Positions 52,221 to 62,253 of a stretch of DNA of 64,000 bases are shown piece after piece (positions within the stretch are counted from its first letter, which is position 1; every line of letters starts with the position of its first letter). The position numbers and the translations under genes were made by a program. The DNA comes from Shewanella sp. VB17 (GTDB lineage: Bacteria; Pseudomonadota; Gammaproteobacteria; Enterobacterales; Shewanellaceae), in NCBI RefSeq assembly GCF_013248905.1, contig NZ_JABRVS010000001.1, positions 248,001-312,000 on the forward strand. Reading direction: 5' to 3'. The notes beneath the pieces are model-generated. The model saw only the letters and a list, made by a program, of their open reading frames with translations. It was not told the DNA's origin and searched no databases.

Positions 52221-53243
52221 ATGGAAATTAAAAAATTCGTCATTTCAATATTATTTTTCTATTCAAGTGTATCTTACTTACAAGCTAACACCGTAGAGAA
52301 CATTAACTATGATGAAAAAGGAGAGTTGATTAGCGAAAACCAAAATAATGAACATGTTTATGTTGGCTTACGTGGTGGATGGACGAATTTTCAAGATGCA
52401 TGCTCAAACAGTAACTCAGAGTGTAATAATGATACCTTCGGATATGGCTTATATACAGGATATCAATTTACATCCTGGTTTGCTCTCGAAGCTGCGCTGA
52501 CAGACTATGGCTCAATAGACGCAAGTTATGGTTTCAATAATGTTAGTACCGATATATGGGGAAGTGAATTGACTGGGGTATTTTCTTATGCTATTTCTTC
52601 AAATTTTGACACCTACCTTAGAGTTGGTGCGGCATATCAAGATATAGAAAAAACGAGTAGTTGGGAAAATGAATTAAGTTCTAATGAATGGGACATAGTG
52701 TCTGCCGTAGGATTAGATTATCGATTATCGCCAAATTTGTCAATTCGTGGGGAATATCAATTTATTGATGGAATAGGAGATAACAATGTAATGCAGGCTG
52801 ATATGCACTTTATATCACTAGGTCTGAGTTATCATTTTAATCAGCAGAAAAAATCTGTTACGACCTATCCTCCCCAAAAAACTAACATTGAACTTGCACC
52901 TATCGCTGTGGCAAATAAAATACCCAGTCATACTAGCGTATTGTTTTTATTCGATTCGACCAAATTTGAAGTAAACGAAGACTTAGATAAATTAGCCATA
53001 GCTATAAAACAACATACATCAGGAATGGTCACTATCACAGGGTATACGGATAGCCTAGGTTCAGAAAAATACAATCAACAGCTATCAGAAGCCCGTGCAC
53101 ATTCCATTGCAGATTATTTTATTCGTCAAGGTATCAACCCTTTGCGTTTAATTGTTTTAGGCCAAGGAGAGAATAGCCCTATAGCTCAGAATACAACTTC
53201 TGAAGGACGTGTATTGAATCGTCGCGTCAACATTAACTTTTAA
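52221..53243 (+). CDS. OmpA-family outer membrane protein
   Basis: A 340-residue protein with a signal peptide (residues 1-22, ending YLQANT). It has an N-terminal eight-strand OmpA-like barrel (about 45-215: HVYVGLRGGWTNFQDA, YGLYTGYQFTSWFALEAALTDYG, LGLSYHFNQ) and a C-terminal OmpA peptidoglycan-binding domain (about 235-340: VLFLFDSTKFEVNEDLDKL, ITGYTDSLGSEKYNQQLSEARA, GEGENSP-like LGQGENSPIAQN, GRVLNRRVNINF). A lipoprotein gene follows after 52 bp and is probably co-transcribed. Confidence 0.95.
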   Translation: MEIKKFVISILFFYSSVSYLQANTVENINYDEKGELISENQNNEHVYVGLRGGWTNFQDACSNSNSECNNDTFGYGLYTGYQFTSWFALEAALTDYGSIDASYGFNNVSTDIWGSELTGVFSYAISSNFDTYLRVGAAYQDIEKTSSWENELSSNEWDIVSAVGLDYRLSPNLSIRGEYQFIDGIGDNNVMQADMHFISLGLSYHFNQQKKSVTTYPPQKTNIELAPIAVANKIPSHTSVLFLFDSTKFEVNEDLDKLAIAIKQHTSGMVTITGYTDSLGSEKYNQQLSEARAHSIADYFIRQGINPLRLIVLGQGENSPIAQNTTSEGRVLNRRVNINF

Positions 53244-53295
53244 AGGAAAAAGAAGTTACCAACAAAATATATGCTACTGACGCTAAGGGAAAACA

Positions 53296-56049
53296 ATGAA
53301 ATCTTTTATTTTCGCATTATTTTATCTCATACCTATATTACTTACCGGCTGTAATGGTGACAGCGATCTTTTAGGTGAGTCTCAATTAGAGAACACAGTC
53401 ACAGAACTTCAAGTGACACCGCCCGCGGCCTCAATACCTATAGGTTTTCATCAACAATATCAAGCAAATGCTATATTAGAAGATGCTTCGGTCATTGATG
53501 TCACGACCAATCCTGCATTATCATGGAACAGCAGTGATCCAGCAATAGCCAGCATAGATAGAAATACAGGTATTGCCACTGGTGAGATGGAAGGTACTGT
53601 GACCATCACTGCATCTGGAACAGCTAATGGTATACCTTTCAGTCAAACTGCACAGCTAACTATCACTAATGCCATTGTAATAAGCCTTCAAGTAACCCCC
53701 GCAGTGGCAAGTGTGCCCATTGGGTTCACTCAAGGCTTTATTGCAGATGCAACCTTTTCTGATGGAACCGTTATTGATGTCACTACTGCCTCAGCACTAT
53801 CGTGGAGCAGCAGTGATCCAGCAATTGCCAGTATAGGTAAAAATACGGGTATCAGTGTCGGAGAGGTAGAGGGAACTGTGACCATCACAGCATCTGGAAT
53901 AGTCAATGGCACAGCTTTCAGTCAAACCGCCGAATTAACAGTTAATAGTGCCATTATAACAAACTTTCAAGTGACACCCGCAGTGGCAAATGTACCAATC
54001 GGATTCACTCAAGATTTTACTGCAGAAATCATTTTTTCTGACTTTTCTGTCATTGATGTCACTACCAATTCACTTGTATCTTGGAGTAGTAGTAACTCTG
54101 CAATAGCAACAATCGATAGCACGACAGGTATTGCGACAGGCGTTACTGAAGGTACAGTCACCATCACAGCATCTGGGACATCGAGCAATGGCACAGATTT
54201 CAGTCAAACCGCCGAATTAACGGTTACTAGTGCCATTATAACAAACCTTCAAGTGACGCCCGCAGTGGCAAATGTACCAATCGGATTCACTCAAGATTTT
54301 ACTGCAGAAATCATTTTTTCTGACTTTTCTGTCATTGATGTCACTACCAATTCACTTGTATCTTGGAGCAGTAGTAATCCTGCAATAGCAACAATCGATA
54401 ATACGACAGGTATTGCGACAGGCGTCACAGAAGGTATAGTCACCATCACAGCATCTGGAACATCGAGCAACGGCACAGCTTTCAGTCAAACCGCCGAACT
54501 CACCGTCACAAGTGCTGTAATAACAAGTTTTAGGGTGACGCCTGCAGTGGAAAATGTGCCAATTGGACTCATTCAAGGCTTTACTGCAGAAATCATTTTT
54601 TCTGACTTATCTGTCATTGATGTCACGACTAATCCTGCATTATCTTGGAGCAGTAGCGAGCCTACTATAGCAACGATAAGCCGCACGATAGGTGTGGCAA
54701 CGGGAGTGATGGAGGGTGTAGTGACCATCACTGCAGCTGGAACATCCAGTAGTGGCATAGCTTTCAGTGCTACCGCAGAGTTAACGGTTACCAATGCCAT
54801 TGTAACAAGCATTGAGGTTATGCCCTTAGTTGATAGCGTGCCAGTTAGACTCTCGCGAAATTTTACTGCAGAAATAATTTTTTCTGACTTTTCTGTCATT
54901 GATGTCACGACCAATCCTGTATTATCTTGGAGCAGTAGTAACCCTACAATAGCAACAATCGATAGCACGACAGGTATTGCGACAGGCGTCACTGAAGGTA
55001 TAGTAACCATCACAGCGTCTGGAACATCCAGTAACGGTACAGTCTTTCGTGAAACCGCAGAATTAACGGTTACTAGTGCCATTATAACAAACCTTCAAGT
55101 GATGCCCGCAGTGGATAATGTGCCAATTGGGTTCACTCGAGACTTTACTGCAGAAATCATTTTTTCTGACTTTTCTATCATTGATGTCACGACCAATCCT
55201 GCATTATCTTGGAGCAGCAGTGACCCTTTAATAGGAACGATTGGCAGTATGACAGGTATCGCGACCGGAGTAGCTGAAGGTGTCGTGACCATTACTGCAG
55301 CTGGAACATCCAGTAACGGTACAGTCTTTAGTGAAACAGCACAGTTAACCGTCACACCAGCTATTTTAGTGACAGTACTACTGGATAAGCCAAGTCCATT
55401 GTCAATCACTGAATATTTTGGAGAACAGCTTCATGCAACAGGAACATATTCTGATGGGCGAACGGTATCATTTAATGATACCGATTGCTCATGGGGAACA
55501 ACTAATGTCAATATACCCATAGCTGATGGATTAATTGCACCATCGATGATGTATGGTGAGACTGGAGAAGTATTTGCCACATGTGAGAATGTTAAGAGTA
55601 ACGAAGTTACGGCGACCATTATTCAAGCTAACAAATCAAGTCTAATAGGTACTTTAACTGGCAATGAATATTTAATAAAACAGAGTGATACTAGTGTTAT
55701 TAATTTTCATGGTGAGGGGGTGATTGATGGTGTATACAATACTAATGGTAACTTGCTCGCAGGTGGTCTAGAGGGATCAGACCTCGGTGACACAGGGGAT
55801 TACACAGATAATATGGTATTAGCAAATGTTAGTTCAATTGTAGGATTAGACGATGGAAATGGATTTGGAGGTGCTTTAAATAGATTAAATTGGGTTGAGA
55901 GCCCGGCTACCAATAAACACGTTGGGAAAGTAAATCTTGGTAATCAAACAGCGGTTACGGTTACAAGCCAAGTTTTTGGGATCTTGTTTTATGGTACCGC
56001 TCCCGTGGGTAGTGGTTATATCTCTGGGATGGTTGTTATTTATAAATAA
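53296..56049 (+). CDS. Lipoprotein with tandem bacterial Ig-like (Big_2) repeats
   Basis: A 917-residue surface-type lipoprotein; lipobox LLTGC (Cys19, then Asn). Residues about 35-690 hold seven Big_2-type repeats of about 92-94 residues, each with a VTPAVAxVPIG start, VIDVTTNPALSWSSSDPAIA and TGIATGVTEGTVTITASGTS. An eighth, divergent repeat has two Cys (about 690-775), then comes a unique C-terminal domain (about 776-917) with GYISGMVVIYK at the end. Repeats 3 and 4 are nearly identical at DNA level (282-bp period). Such proteins act as adhesins or surface scaffolds; the ligand is unknown. Confidence 0.92.
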   Translation: MKSFIFALFYLIPILLTGCNGDSDLLGESQLENTVTELQVTPPAASIPIGFHQQYQANAILEDASVIDVTTNPALSWNSSDPAIASIDRNTGIATGEMEGTVTITASGTANGIPFSQTAQLTITNAIVISLQVTPAVASVPIGFTQGFIADATFSDGTVIDVTTASALSWSSSDPAIASIGKNTGISVGEVEGTVTITASGIVNGTAFSQTAELTVNSAIITNFQVTPAVANVPIGFTQDFTAEIIFSDFSVIDVTTNSLVSWSSSNSAIATIDSTTGIATGVTEGTVTITASGTSSNGTDFSQTAELTVTSAIITNLQVTPAVANVPIGFTQDFTAEIIFSDFSVIDVTTNSLVSWSSSNPAIATIDNTTGIATGVTEGIVTITASGTSSNGTAFSQTAELTVTSAVITSFRVTPAVENVPIGLIQGFTAEIIFSDLSVIDVTTNPALSWSSSEPTIATISRTIGVATGVMEGVVTITAAGTSSSGIAFSATAELTVTNAIVTSIEVMPLVDSVPVRLSRNFTAEIIFSDFSVIDVTTNPVLSWSSSNPTIATIDSTTGIATGVTEGIVTITASGTSSNGTVFRETAELTVTSAIITNLQVMPAVDNVPIGFTRDFTAEIIFSDFSIIDVTTNPALSWSSSDPLIGTIGSMTGIATGVAEGVVTITAAGTSSNGTVFSETAQLTVTPAILVTVLLDKPSPLSITEYFGEQLHATGTYSDGRTVSFNDTDCSWGTTNVNIPIADGLIAPSMMYGETGEVFATCENVKSNEVTATIIQANKSSLIGTLTGNEYLIKQSDTSVINFHGEGVIDGVYNTNGNLLAGGLEGSDLGDTGDYTDNMVLANVSSIVGLDDGNGFGGALNRLNWVESPATNKHVGKVNLGNQTAVTVTSQVFGILFYGTAPVGSGYISGMVVIYK
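53966..54529 (+). repeat. Near-identical tandem 282-bp units inside the Ig-like lipoprotein gene
   Basis: Units starting at 53966 and 54248 differ at only a few positions over most of 282 bp, while neighbouring units are more diverged. This implies a recent duplication or gene conversion inside the array. Confidence 0.8.
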
Positions 56050-56052
56050 GAC

Positions 56053-56085
56053 AAAAAAAGCCCTGAATATCTTCAGGGCTTTTTT
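56053..56085. terminator. Bidirectional terminator between lipoprotein gene and gyrB
   Basis: AAAAAAGCCCTGA, loop ATATCT, TCAGGGCTTTTTT: a 13-bp stem with A6 and T6 sides, between two convergent genes. Confidence 0.92.
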
Positions 56086-56107
56086 GCTAATTTAATACGG
56101 CGATTAA

Positions 56108-58525
56108 TTAGATATCTAGGTTTGCCACATTAAGGGCATTTGATTCGATAAAGTCGCGACGTGGCTCAACATGATCGCCCATCAAACAAGTAAATAGTTG
56201 ATCTGCGGCAATCGCATCTTCAATGGTGACCACTAGCATGCGGCGTGATTCTGGATCCATTGTCGTTTCCCACAACTGCTCAGGATTCATCTCACCCAAT
56301 CCTTTATAACGTTGAATATACAGACCACGCTTAGAATCGCTCATTAACCAGTCAAGTGCTTCAACGAAAGTGGTCACTTCCTTCATACGTTCGCCACGTT
56401 TAACGAACCCTCCCTCTTCAATAAGACCTTCAAGGGCATGGGCTAACTTGGCCATCAGATCATAATCACGAGAATGTAAGAAGTCATAAGTGAACAGGAA
56501 GTTAGTGTCTATCCCGTGCTTACGAATCGTCACTTTAGGTAAGTAACATTTACGCTCAGGATCCATAAAAGCCTCTGCACTATAATGCACACCTCCTGAA
56601 TCTCGCTCAGTCAGATCAGCGACAAAGCCATCACACCACTGTTGAACCTGAGCCTCATCACTTAAAAAGTCATGAGTCAGTGCAGGATGATATAACATAC
56701 GCTCAGTGAGCAAACTAGGATAACGTTGTTCTAGACGTGCAAAAATCGCTTCCACTTCACGATATTGATAAACCAATTTTTCCAGCGGTGCTCCAGACAT
56801 AGCAGGCGCATTGGCTGAAGGATGGATCTCACCACCATCCAAAGCTAAGTTCGTCAAGTATTCAGTTAACGCAGGATCATCTTTAAGATACTGTTCTTGT
56901 TTGCCTTTTTTAACTTTATACAAAGGTGGTTGGGCAATGTAAATATAACCACGCTCAATAAGCTCAGGCATTTGACGGAAGAAGAAAGTGAGCAATAACG
57001 TACGAATGTGCGATCCATCGACATCGGCATCGGTCATAATGACGATATTATGATAGCGGGTCTTGTCTGGATCGTACTCATCACGGCCAATACCACACCC
57101 TAAGGCTGTAATTAACGTGACGACTTCTTGAGAAGACAGCATCTTATCGAAGCGAGCTTTCTCAACATTTAAAATCTTACCTTTTAAAGGGAGAATCGCT
57201 TGGTTCTTACGGTTACGTCCCTGCTTAGCACTACCGCCAGCAGAGTCTCCTTCCACGATATAAATTTCTGAATGTGCTGGGTCTTTCTCTTGGCAATCTG
57301 CAAGCTTACCGGGTAACCCACCTAAATCTAGTGCGCCTTTACGACGTGTCATTTCACGAGCTTTACGGGCCGCTTCACGAGCACGAGCGGCATCTATAAT
57401 TTTACCCACAATCAACTTAGCTTCATTTGGGTGTTCAATGAGGTAGTCACCTAACTGCTCACCCATTGTTTGCTCAACAGCCGTTTTCACTTCACTCGAT
57501 ACTAATTTATCTTTGGTCTGTGAACTGAACTTAGGGTCCGGCACTTTAACAGAGATAACGGCGGTTAACCCTTCGCGGGCATCATCACCAGTTGCACTGG
57601 TTTTGCCCTTTTTGTTATACCCTTCTTTTTCCATGTAATTGTTTAAGTTACGCGTCAACGCGCCACGAAAACCTGCTAAGTGAGTACCGCCATCACGCTG
57701 GGGAATATTGTTGGTAAAACAAAAAATATTCTCTTGGAATCCATCGTTCCACTGCATTGCGACTTCAACAGTAATGCCGTCATCACGTTCATGGATAAAG
57801 TGAAAAACTTCTTTGTTTACTGGAGTCTTATTCACATTTAAGTAATCAACAAAGGCACTTATCCCTCCTTCATACTTGAAAAACTCATCTTTATTATCAC
57901 GTTCGTCAATTAAGCGAATACCGACCCCTGAATTAAGGAAGGATAACTCTCGAACACGCTTAACTAGAATCTCAAAATGAAACAATACATCTGTAAAGGT
58001 ATCTTCACTTGGCCAGAAACGTAACTCAGTCCCTGTATAGGTCGAATCACCAATTTCTTTAATGGGTTCATCCGGCACGCCGTGTGTGTAAAATTGTTCA
58101 TAAAGCTTACCGTCACGTCGCACGGTTAGCTGTAACTTTCTAGAAAGTGCATTGACAACCGATACCCCAACGCCATGAAGACCACCGGAGACTTTATAAG
58201 AGTTATCATCGAACTTACCGCCAGCGTGCAATACTGTCATAATTACTTCAGCAGCCGAAACCCCCTCTTCAGGATGTATCGCGACAGGAATACCACGTCC
58301 ATCATCTTTAACAGAAACTGAGCCGTCTGAATGGATAGTGATGATAACGTCGTTACAATGGCCAGCTAAAGCTTCATCGATAGAGTTATCGACCACTTCG
58401 AATACCATGTGGTGCAGACCTGTGCCATCATCGGTATCACCGATGTACATCCCAGGTCTTTTACGTACCGCATCAAGACCTTTTAGGACTTTGATGCTCG
58501 AAGAATCGTAACTATTCTCTGACAT
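56108..58525 (-). CDS. gyrB: DNA gyrase subunit B
   Basis: An 805-residue ATPase subunit of DNA gyrase. GHKL ATPase motifs: EVVDNSIDEALAGHC, DDGRGIPVAIH and GLHGVGVSVVNALS. The Toprim motifs are IYIVEGDSAGGSAKQGRNRK (quinolone-region Glu/Asp/Ser) and MTDADVDGSHIRTLLLTFF. It has the long gammaproteobacterial insert before the closing QRYKGLGEMNPEQLWETTM. ATG 58523-58525 is one base after recF ends. Last gene of dnaA-dnaN-recF-gyrB. Confidence 0.99.
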   Translation of the reverse strand: MSENSYDSSSIKVLKGLDAVRKRPGMYIGDTDDGTGLHHMVFEVVDNSIDEALAGHCNDVIITIHSDGSVSVKDDGRGIPVAIHPEEGVSAAEVIMTVLHAGGKFDDNSYKVSGGLHGVGVSVVNALSRKLQLTVRRDGKLYEQFYTHGVPDEPIKEIGDSTYTGTELRFWPSEDTFTDVLFHFEILVKRVRELSFLNSGVGIRLIDERDNKDEFFKYEGGISAFVDYLNVNKTPVNKEVFHFIHERDDGITVEVAMQWNDGFQENIFCFTNNIPQRDGGTHLAGFRGALTRNLNNYMEKEGYNKKGKTSATGDDAREGLTAVISVKVPDPKFSSQTKDKLVSSEVKTAVEQTMGEQLGDYLIEHPNEAKLIVGKIIDAARAREAARKAREMTRRKGALDLGGLPGKLADCQEKDPAHSEIYIVEGDSAGGSAKQGRNRKNQAILPLKGKILNVEKARFDKMLSSQEVVTLITALGCGIGRDEYDPDKTRYHNIVIMTDADVDGSHIRTLLLTFFFRQMPELIERGYIYIAQPPLYKVKKGKQEQYLKDDPALTEYLTNLALDGGEIHPSANAPAMSGAPLEKLVYQYREVEAIFARLEQRYPSLLTERMLYHPALTHDFLSDEAQVQQWCDGFVADLTERDSGGVHYSAEAFMDPERKCYLPKVTIRKHGIDTNFLFTYDFLHSRDYDLMAKLAHALEGLIEEGGFVKRGERMKEVTTFVEALDWLMSDSKRGLYIQRYKGLGEMNPEQLWETTMDPESRRMLVVTIEDAIAADQLFTCLMGDHVEPRRDFIESNALNVANLDI

Positions 58526-58526
58526 A

Positions 58527-59624
58527 TTATTCTCTCATCAGTTTATCTATTACCGTTACACACCCTTGTTCCACATGGAACATCTTACTTATTGGTGTGG
58601 CTAACGAATCGACTATCGCTGCAGGATCAATAGCGGTCACAAAAACTTGTGCACCGGTATCCATTAACTGCTGCAACAACAGTTGCCTATGCTTTGCGTC
58701 TAGCTCCGATGGAAGATCATCCACCAGATAAATACTGTTTTTATCTGTTTGTTTTTTTAGTAATTTCCCCTGTGCAATACGTAATGCACAGACCAGCAAT
58801 TTTAGCTGACCTCGGGATAATGCATCTTGCACTGGTAAGGTACCCACACGTAACCGCAAATCAGCTTTATGTGGGCCACTACTGGTATTACCTGCCGCAA
58901 TATCCCGAGGATATTGCGCCTCTAGTAGTTGCCAAAAATCCGTTTTAGCATCCCAACCTCGAGTAAAGGAAACTTTTACTTCGGTATGAGGTAAAAACTC
59001 TCCGATTATACCCTTAAGTTGCTCATTTAACGAGTCTACATATTGTTTACGTATTTGAGTAACGAGTTCGGAATATCGAACCAGCTCTTTATCCCAAAAC
59101 TGAATTTGACTATAGGGAGATGAGCTCTTAAGTAGCTGATTACGTTGCTTTAAAATCCTTTTAACATTGGCCCATGCTGAATGAAAGTTTTTATCGTTAT
59201 GAAATGCCCCCCAATCGATAAACTGACGCCTCGATTTAGGACCTTCGAACAGCAGAGCAAAACTCTCAGGAGTAATAACTTGAATTGGAAGTGTCTCGGC
59301 TAAGGTAGATAAACGCTTTATTTTATCACCGTTAATCTTGACCTCTGTTTCACCACTTCGAAATCGACGTAAGCCAATTTTACTCTCACGCTCTTGCAAG
59401 CTTAAATTAGCGAACAGAGTCAGCTTATCATCATGGTGTTGGATCACTCGTTGAGACAGGTGGCTTCTAAATGAGCGCCCCATACCTAAAAAGTAGATAG
59501 CTTCAAGAATACTTGTTTTGCCACTGCCATTCTGGCCATAAATGAGGTTTAAGCCCTCACTTGGGTGCAATTGAGCCGAACTGATATTTCGAAATGTTTC
59601 AATATGAAGACGTGTCAGGCTCAT
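58527..59624 (-). CDS. recF: DNA repair protein RecF
   Basis: A 365-residue SMC-like ATPase that loads RecA at gaps with RecO and RecR. Walker A: LIYGQNGSGKTSILEAI (about 27-43). ABC-type signature: ALSRGQLKLLVCALRIA. Walker B region: IYLVDDLPSELDAKHR. The C-terminus ends with SKMFHVEQGCVTVID; the MFHVEQG stretch is encoded by a one-mismatch parS-like palindrome (58567-58582). It lies 124 bp after dnaN and one base before gyrB. Confidence 0.97.
   Translation of the reverse strand: MSLTRLHIETFRNISSAQLHPSEGLNLIYGQNGSGKTSILEAIYFLGMGRSFRSHLSQRVIQHHDDKLTLFANLSLQERESKIGLRRFRSGETEVKINGDKIKRLSTLAETLPIQVITPESFALLFEGPKSRRQFIDWGAFHNDKNFHSAWANVKRILKQRNQLLKSSSPYSQIQFWDKELVRYSELVTQIRKQYVDSLNEQLKGIIGEFLPHTEVKVSFTRGWDAKTDFWQLLEAQYPRDIAAGNTSSGPHKADLRLRVGTLPVQDALSRGQLKLLVCALRIAQGKLLKKQTDKNSIYLVDDLPSELDAKHRQLLLQQLMDTGAQVFVTAIDPAAIVDSLATPISKMFHVEQGCVTVIDKLMRE
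58567..58582. promoter_or_regulatory. parS-like sequence inside recF, one mismatch
   Basis: TGTTCCACATGGAACA differs from the perfect sites by one central base (G to A). It encodes the RecF tail MFHVEQ. Whether ParB binds it is unknown. Confidence 0.4.
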
Positions 59625-59748
59625 TTACGTTGCCAAAGGGCTGAGAATACAAAACAGCTAAGAAGATTAGCATATACTCAAGCCACATCAAAGCATCAGG
59701 CTGAGTCCTTTAGCTAATAGGTAGTAGGCAATCACACAAAAATAAAGC

Positions 59749-60849
59749 CTACAGTCTCATCGGCATGACAACATACATGGAATTTTCTTCAATATGGTTT
59801 TCAATTAGCGCACTTGAATTACCATCGATTAAAGTAATTCGCACATCATCAGAAGCTAAGTTATTCAATACATCAAGTAAATAACTGACATTAAAGCCAA
59901 TCTCAAGTGGAGTATTTTCATATTCCACATCTAAGATTTCTTCAGCCTCTTCTTGCTCAGGATTATTGGCGGTAATTTTAATCAAATTGTTTTCAAGTTG
60001 AACACGCACGCCACGGAATTTCTCATTTGATAAAATGGACGCACGCAACAAAGCTTGTTTCAGATGGTTGCGGCCCGCAATAACCACTTTATCGCCGCCT
60101 TTTGGTAGTACACGACGGTAATCAGGAAAGCGTCCATCGACTAATTTGCTGGTAAACACTGCACTCGCTGTGGTTGCCCGAATTGCATTGTCACCAATGG
60201 CGATGGTGATATCAAGATCTTCACCTTCAAATAAACGCTGAAGCTCAACAACACCTTTACGTGGCACAATGACCTGCTTTGTCGGTAAGGTATCTTCGAT
60301 TTGACGATGACTGAGTGCCAGCCGATGGCCATCTGTTGCAATCGCGCGTAATAAATTACCTTCGGTCTCAAATAGAAGACCGTTTAGGTAATAACGTACA
60401 TCTTGATTTGCCATGGAAAACTGAGTCGCATCAATCAGAGACTTTAGTGTTCCCTGCTTAATGGTAAATTCAATGTCAGGCTTAAAGGCCTCGACATTAG
60501 GAAACTCTTCCGCTGGCAATGTTGCTAAGGTAAATCGACTGCGACCAGAACGGAGTAAGAGGCGATTTTCCTGCTGCTCGATTTTAAGCTCGACTTGATC
60601 TGGTAGTGACTTAACAATATCGAGAAATTTTTTAGCTGGTATTGTCGTGCATCCCTCTTGGACGTCACCTACGAGTTGAACCTCACCGACCAATTCTACT
60701 TCTAAATCGGTGCCAGTCATCTTAAGTGAGTGAGCACTTACTTCTACCAGTAGGTTTGCTAGAATAGGTAAATTATGTCTTCTCTCTACTGCGCCAGTGA
60801 CCAGTTGCAAAGGTTTTAATAGTGCGTCCCTATCAATTGAAAATTTCAT
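59749..60849 (-). CDS. dnaN: DNA polymerase III beta sliding clamp
   Basis: A 366-residue ring-forming processivity clamp. Three clamp domains (about 1-125, 126-245, 246-366): MKFSIDRDALLKPLQLVTGAVERR, LPILANLLVEV, ATDGHRLALSHRQ, and the C-terminal ENSMYVVMPMRL, which forms the partner-binding pocket. It starts 18 bp after the dnaA stop and is co-transcribed with it. Confidence 0.99.
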   Translation of the reverse strand: MKFSIDRDALLKPLQLVTGAVERRHNLPILANLLVEVSAHSLKMTGTDLEVELVGEVQLVGDVQEGCTTIPAKKFLDIVKSLPDQVELKIEQQENRLLLRSGRSRFTLATLPAEEFPNVEAFKPDIEFTIKQGTLKSLIDATQFSMANQDVRYYLNGLLFETEGNLLRAIATDGHRLALSHRQIEDTLPTKQVIVPRKGVVELQRLFEGEDLDITIAIGDNAIRATTASAVFTSKLVDGRFPDYRRVLPKGGDKVVIAGRNHLKQALLRASILSNEKFRGVRVQLENNLIKITANNPEQEEAEEILDVEYENTPLEIGFNVSYLLDVLNNLASDDVRITLIDGNSSALIENHIEENSMYVVMPMRL

Positions 60850-60867
60850 CAGTCCAATTTCCCAGAT

Positions 60868-62253
60868 TTATGAAGATAACGTACGAATCAAGTTAGCATA
60901 ATCTTCTTTAATATCATGATTTTCTTCACGTAACTGTGCAATTTTACGACAAGCATGTAGCACTGTTGTATGGTCACGACCACCAAATGCATCCCCTATC
61001 TCGGGTAAGCTATGGTTGGTTAGCTCTTTTGACAGCGCCATCGCCACTTGACGTGGGCGAGCAACACTACGAGAACGACGTTTAGACAGCATATCAGCCA
61101 TCTTAATCTTGTAGTATTCAGCGACTGTTTTTTGAATATTATCTATAGTGACCAATTTTTCTTGCAAAGCCAAGAGGTCTCTTAACGCTTCACGTACAAA
61201 ATCAATCGTGATAGGTCGACCCGTGAAGTTAGCATTTGCAATAACGCGATTCAAGGCGCCTTCAAGCTCTCGCACATTTGAACGTAACCGTTTAGCAATA
61301 AAAAATGCCACTTCATCAGGAAGATTGATACCACTCTCTTGTGCTTTACGCATCAAGATCGCCACACGAGTTTCTAATTCTGGTGGCTCAATCGCAACCG
61401 TAAGACCCCAACCAAAACGAGATTTGAGTCTATCTTCAACACCGTCAATTTCTTTAGGATATTTATCCGACGTTAAAATGATCTGATGATTACCTTCTAA
61501 TAATGCATTAAAGGTATGAAAAAATTCTTCTTGAGAGCGATCTTTGTTGGCAAAAAATTGTATATCATCGATAAACAAGGCATCAACACTACGGTAATAG
61601 CGTTTAAACTCTTCGATCGCATTATTTTGTAGTGCTTTAACCATGTCCTGCACAAATCTTTCTGAGTGCATATACACCACTTTAGCATTGGGATTATTTT
61701 TAATAATGCCATTACCCACTGCATGTAATAAATGGGTTTTCCCTAAACCTGTGCCACCATATAAAAAAAGAGGATTGTATGCACCACCTGGGTTTTCAGC
61801 CACTTGCATAGCAGCCGCTTTGCCTAGTTGGTTAGATTTACCCTCAACAAAATTCTCAAATTGATAAGTAAGATTGATATTACTTCGATGATTAGCGGTA
61901 ATTGCAGGTTCTGGGGTCACATTAAAAGAGGTTCTACCTCTATCAGGACTTTGTTGCTGTTTAGGTCGAGTCATTGCCGCTGTCGCTTGAATTGGCTTAG
62001 GGGCTGAGGGTTTACTACCAATATCAAAACGCAATTTAGGTGCATTGCTGCCCATCTGTTCAGTAAAGAACTGATTAATAATATTGATGTATTTATCTCT
62101 TACCCAATCAAGCACAAAACGATTCGGCGCATAGAGAACAAGCGTATCTCCGTCCATTTCTGCTTGCAAGGGTCTGATCCACATACTGAATTGTTGAGCA
62201 GAAAGCTCATCTTGTAGTCGCCCGATACATTGCTGCCAAAATGAAACCGCCAC
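60868..62253 (-). CDS. dnaA: Chromosomal replication initiator DnaA
   Basis: A 461-residue AAA+ initiator that binds the boxes in oriC. Domain I (about 1-85: MAVSFWQQCIGRLQDELSAQQ), flexible domain II (about 86-130), AAA+ domain III with Walker A GGTGLGKTHLLHAVGN (about 163) and Walker B ALFIDDIQFFANKDRSQEEF. Domain IV holds the DNA-binding signature NHSLPEIGDAFGGRDHTTVLHA. The start is GTG 62251-62253. It diverges from rpmH across a GATC-rich gap with a perfect DnaA box, the usual autoregulation signal. Confidence 0.99.
   Translation of the reverse strand: MAVSFWQQCIGRLQDELSAQQFSMWIRPLQAEMDGDTLVLYAPNRFVLDWVRDKYINIINQFFTEQMGSNAPKLRFDIGSKPSAPKPIQATAAMTRPKQQQSPDRGRTSFNVTPEPAITANHRSNINLTYQFENFVEGKSNQLGKAAAMQVAENPGGAYNPLFLYGGTGLGKTHLLHAVGNGIIKNNPNAKVVYMHSERFVQDMVKALQNNAIEEFKRYYRSVDALFIDDIQFFANKDRSQEEFFHTFNALLEGNHQIILTSDKYPKEIDGVEDRLKSRFGWGLTVAIEPPELETRVAILMRKAQESGINLPDEVAFFIAKRLRSNVRELEGALNRVIANANFTGRPITIDFVREALRDLLALQEKLVTIDNIQKTVAEYYKIKMADMLSKRRSRSVARPRQVAMALSKELTNHSLPEIGDAFGGRDHTTVLHACRKIAQLREENHDIKEDYANLIRTLSS

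Noticed and set aside
54009..55409. Several minus-strand ORFs antisense to the Ig-like repeat gene
   Set aside because: They repeat with the 282-bp period and only mirror the repeat codons; no ribosome-binding sites or family matches.
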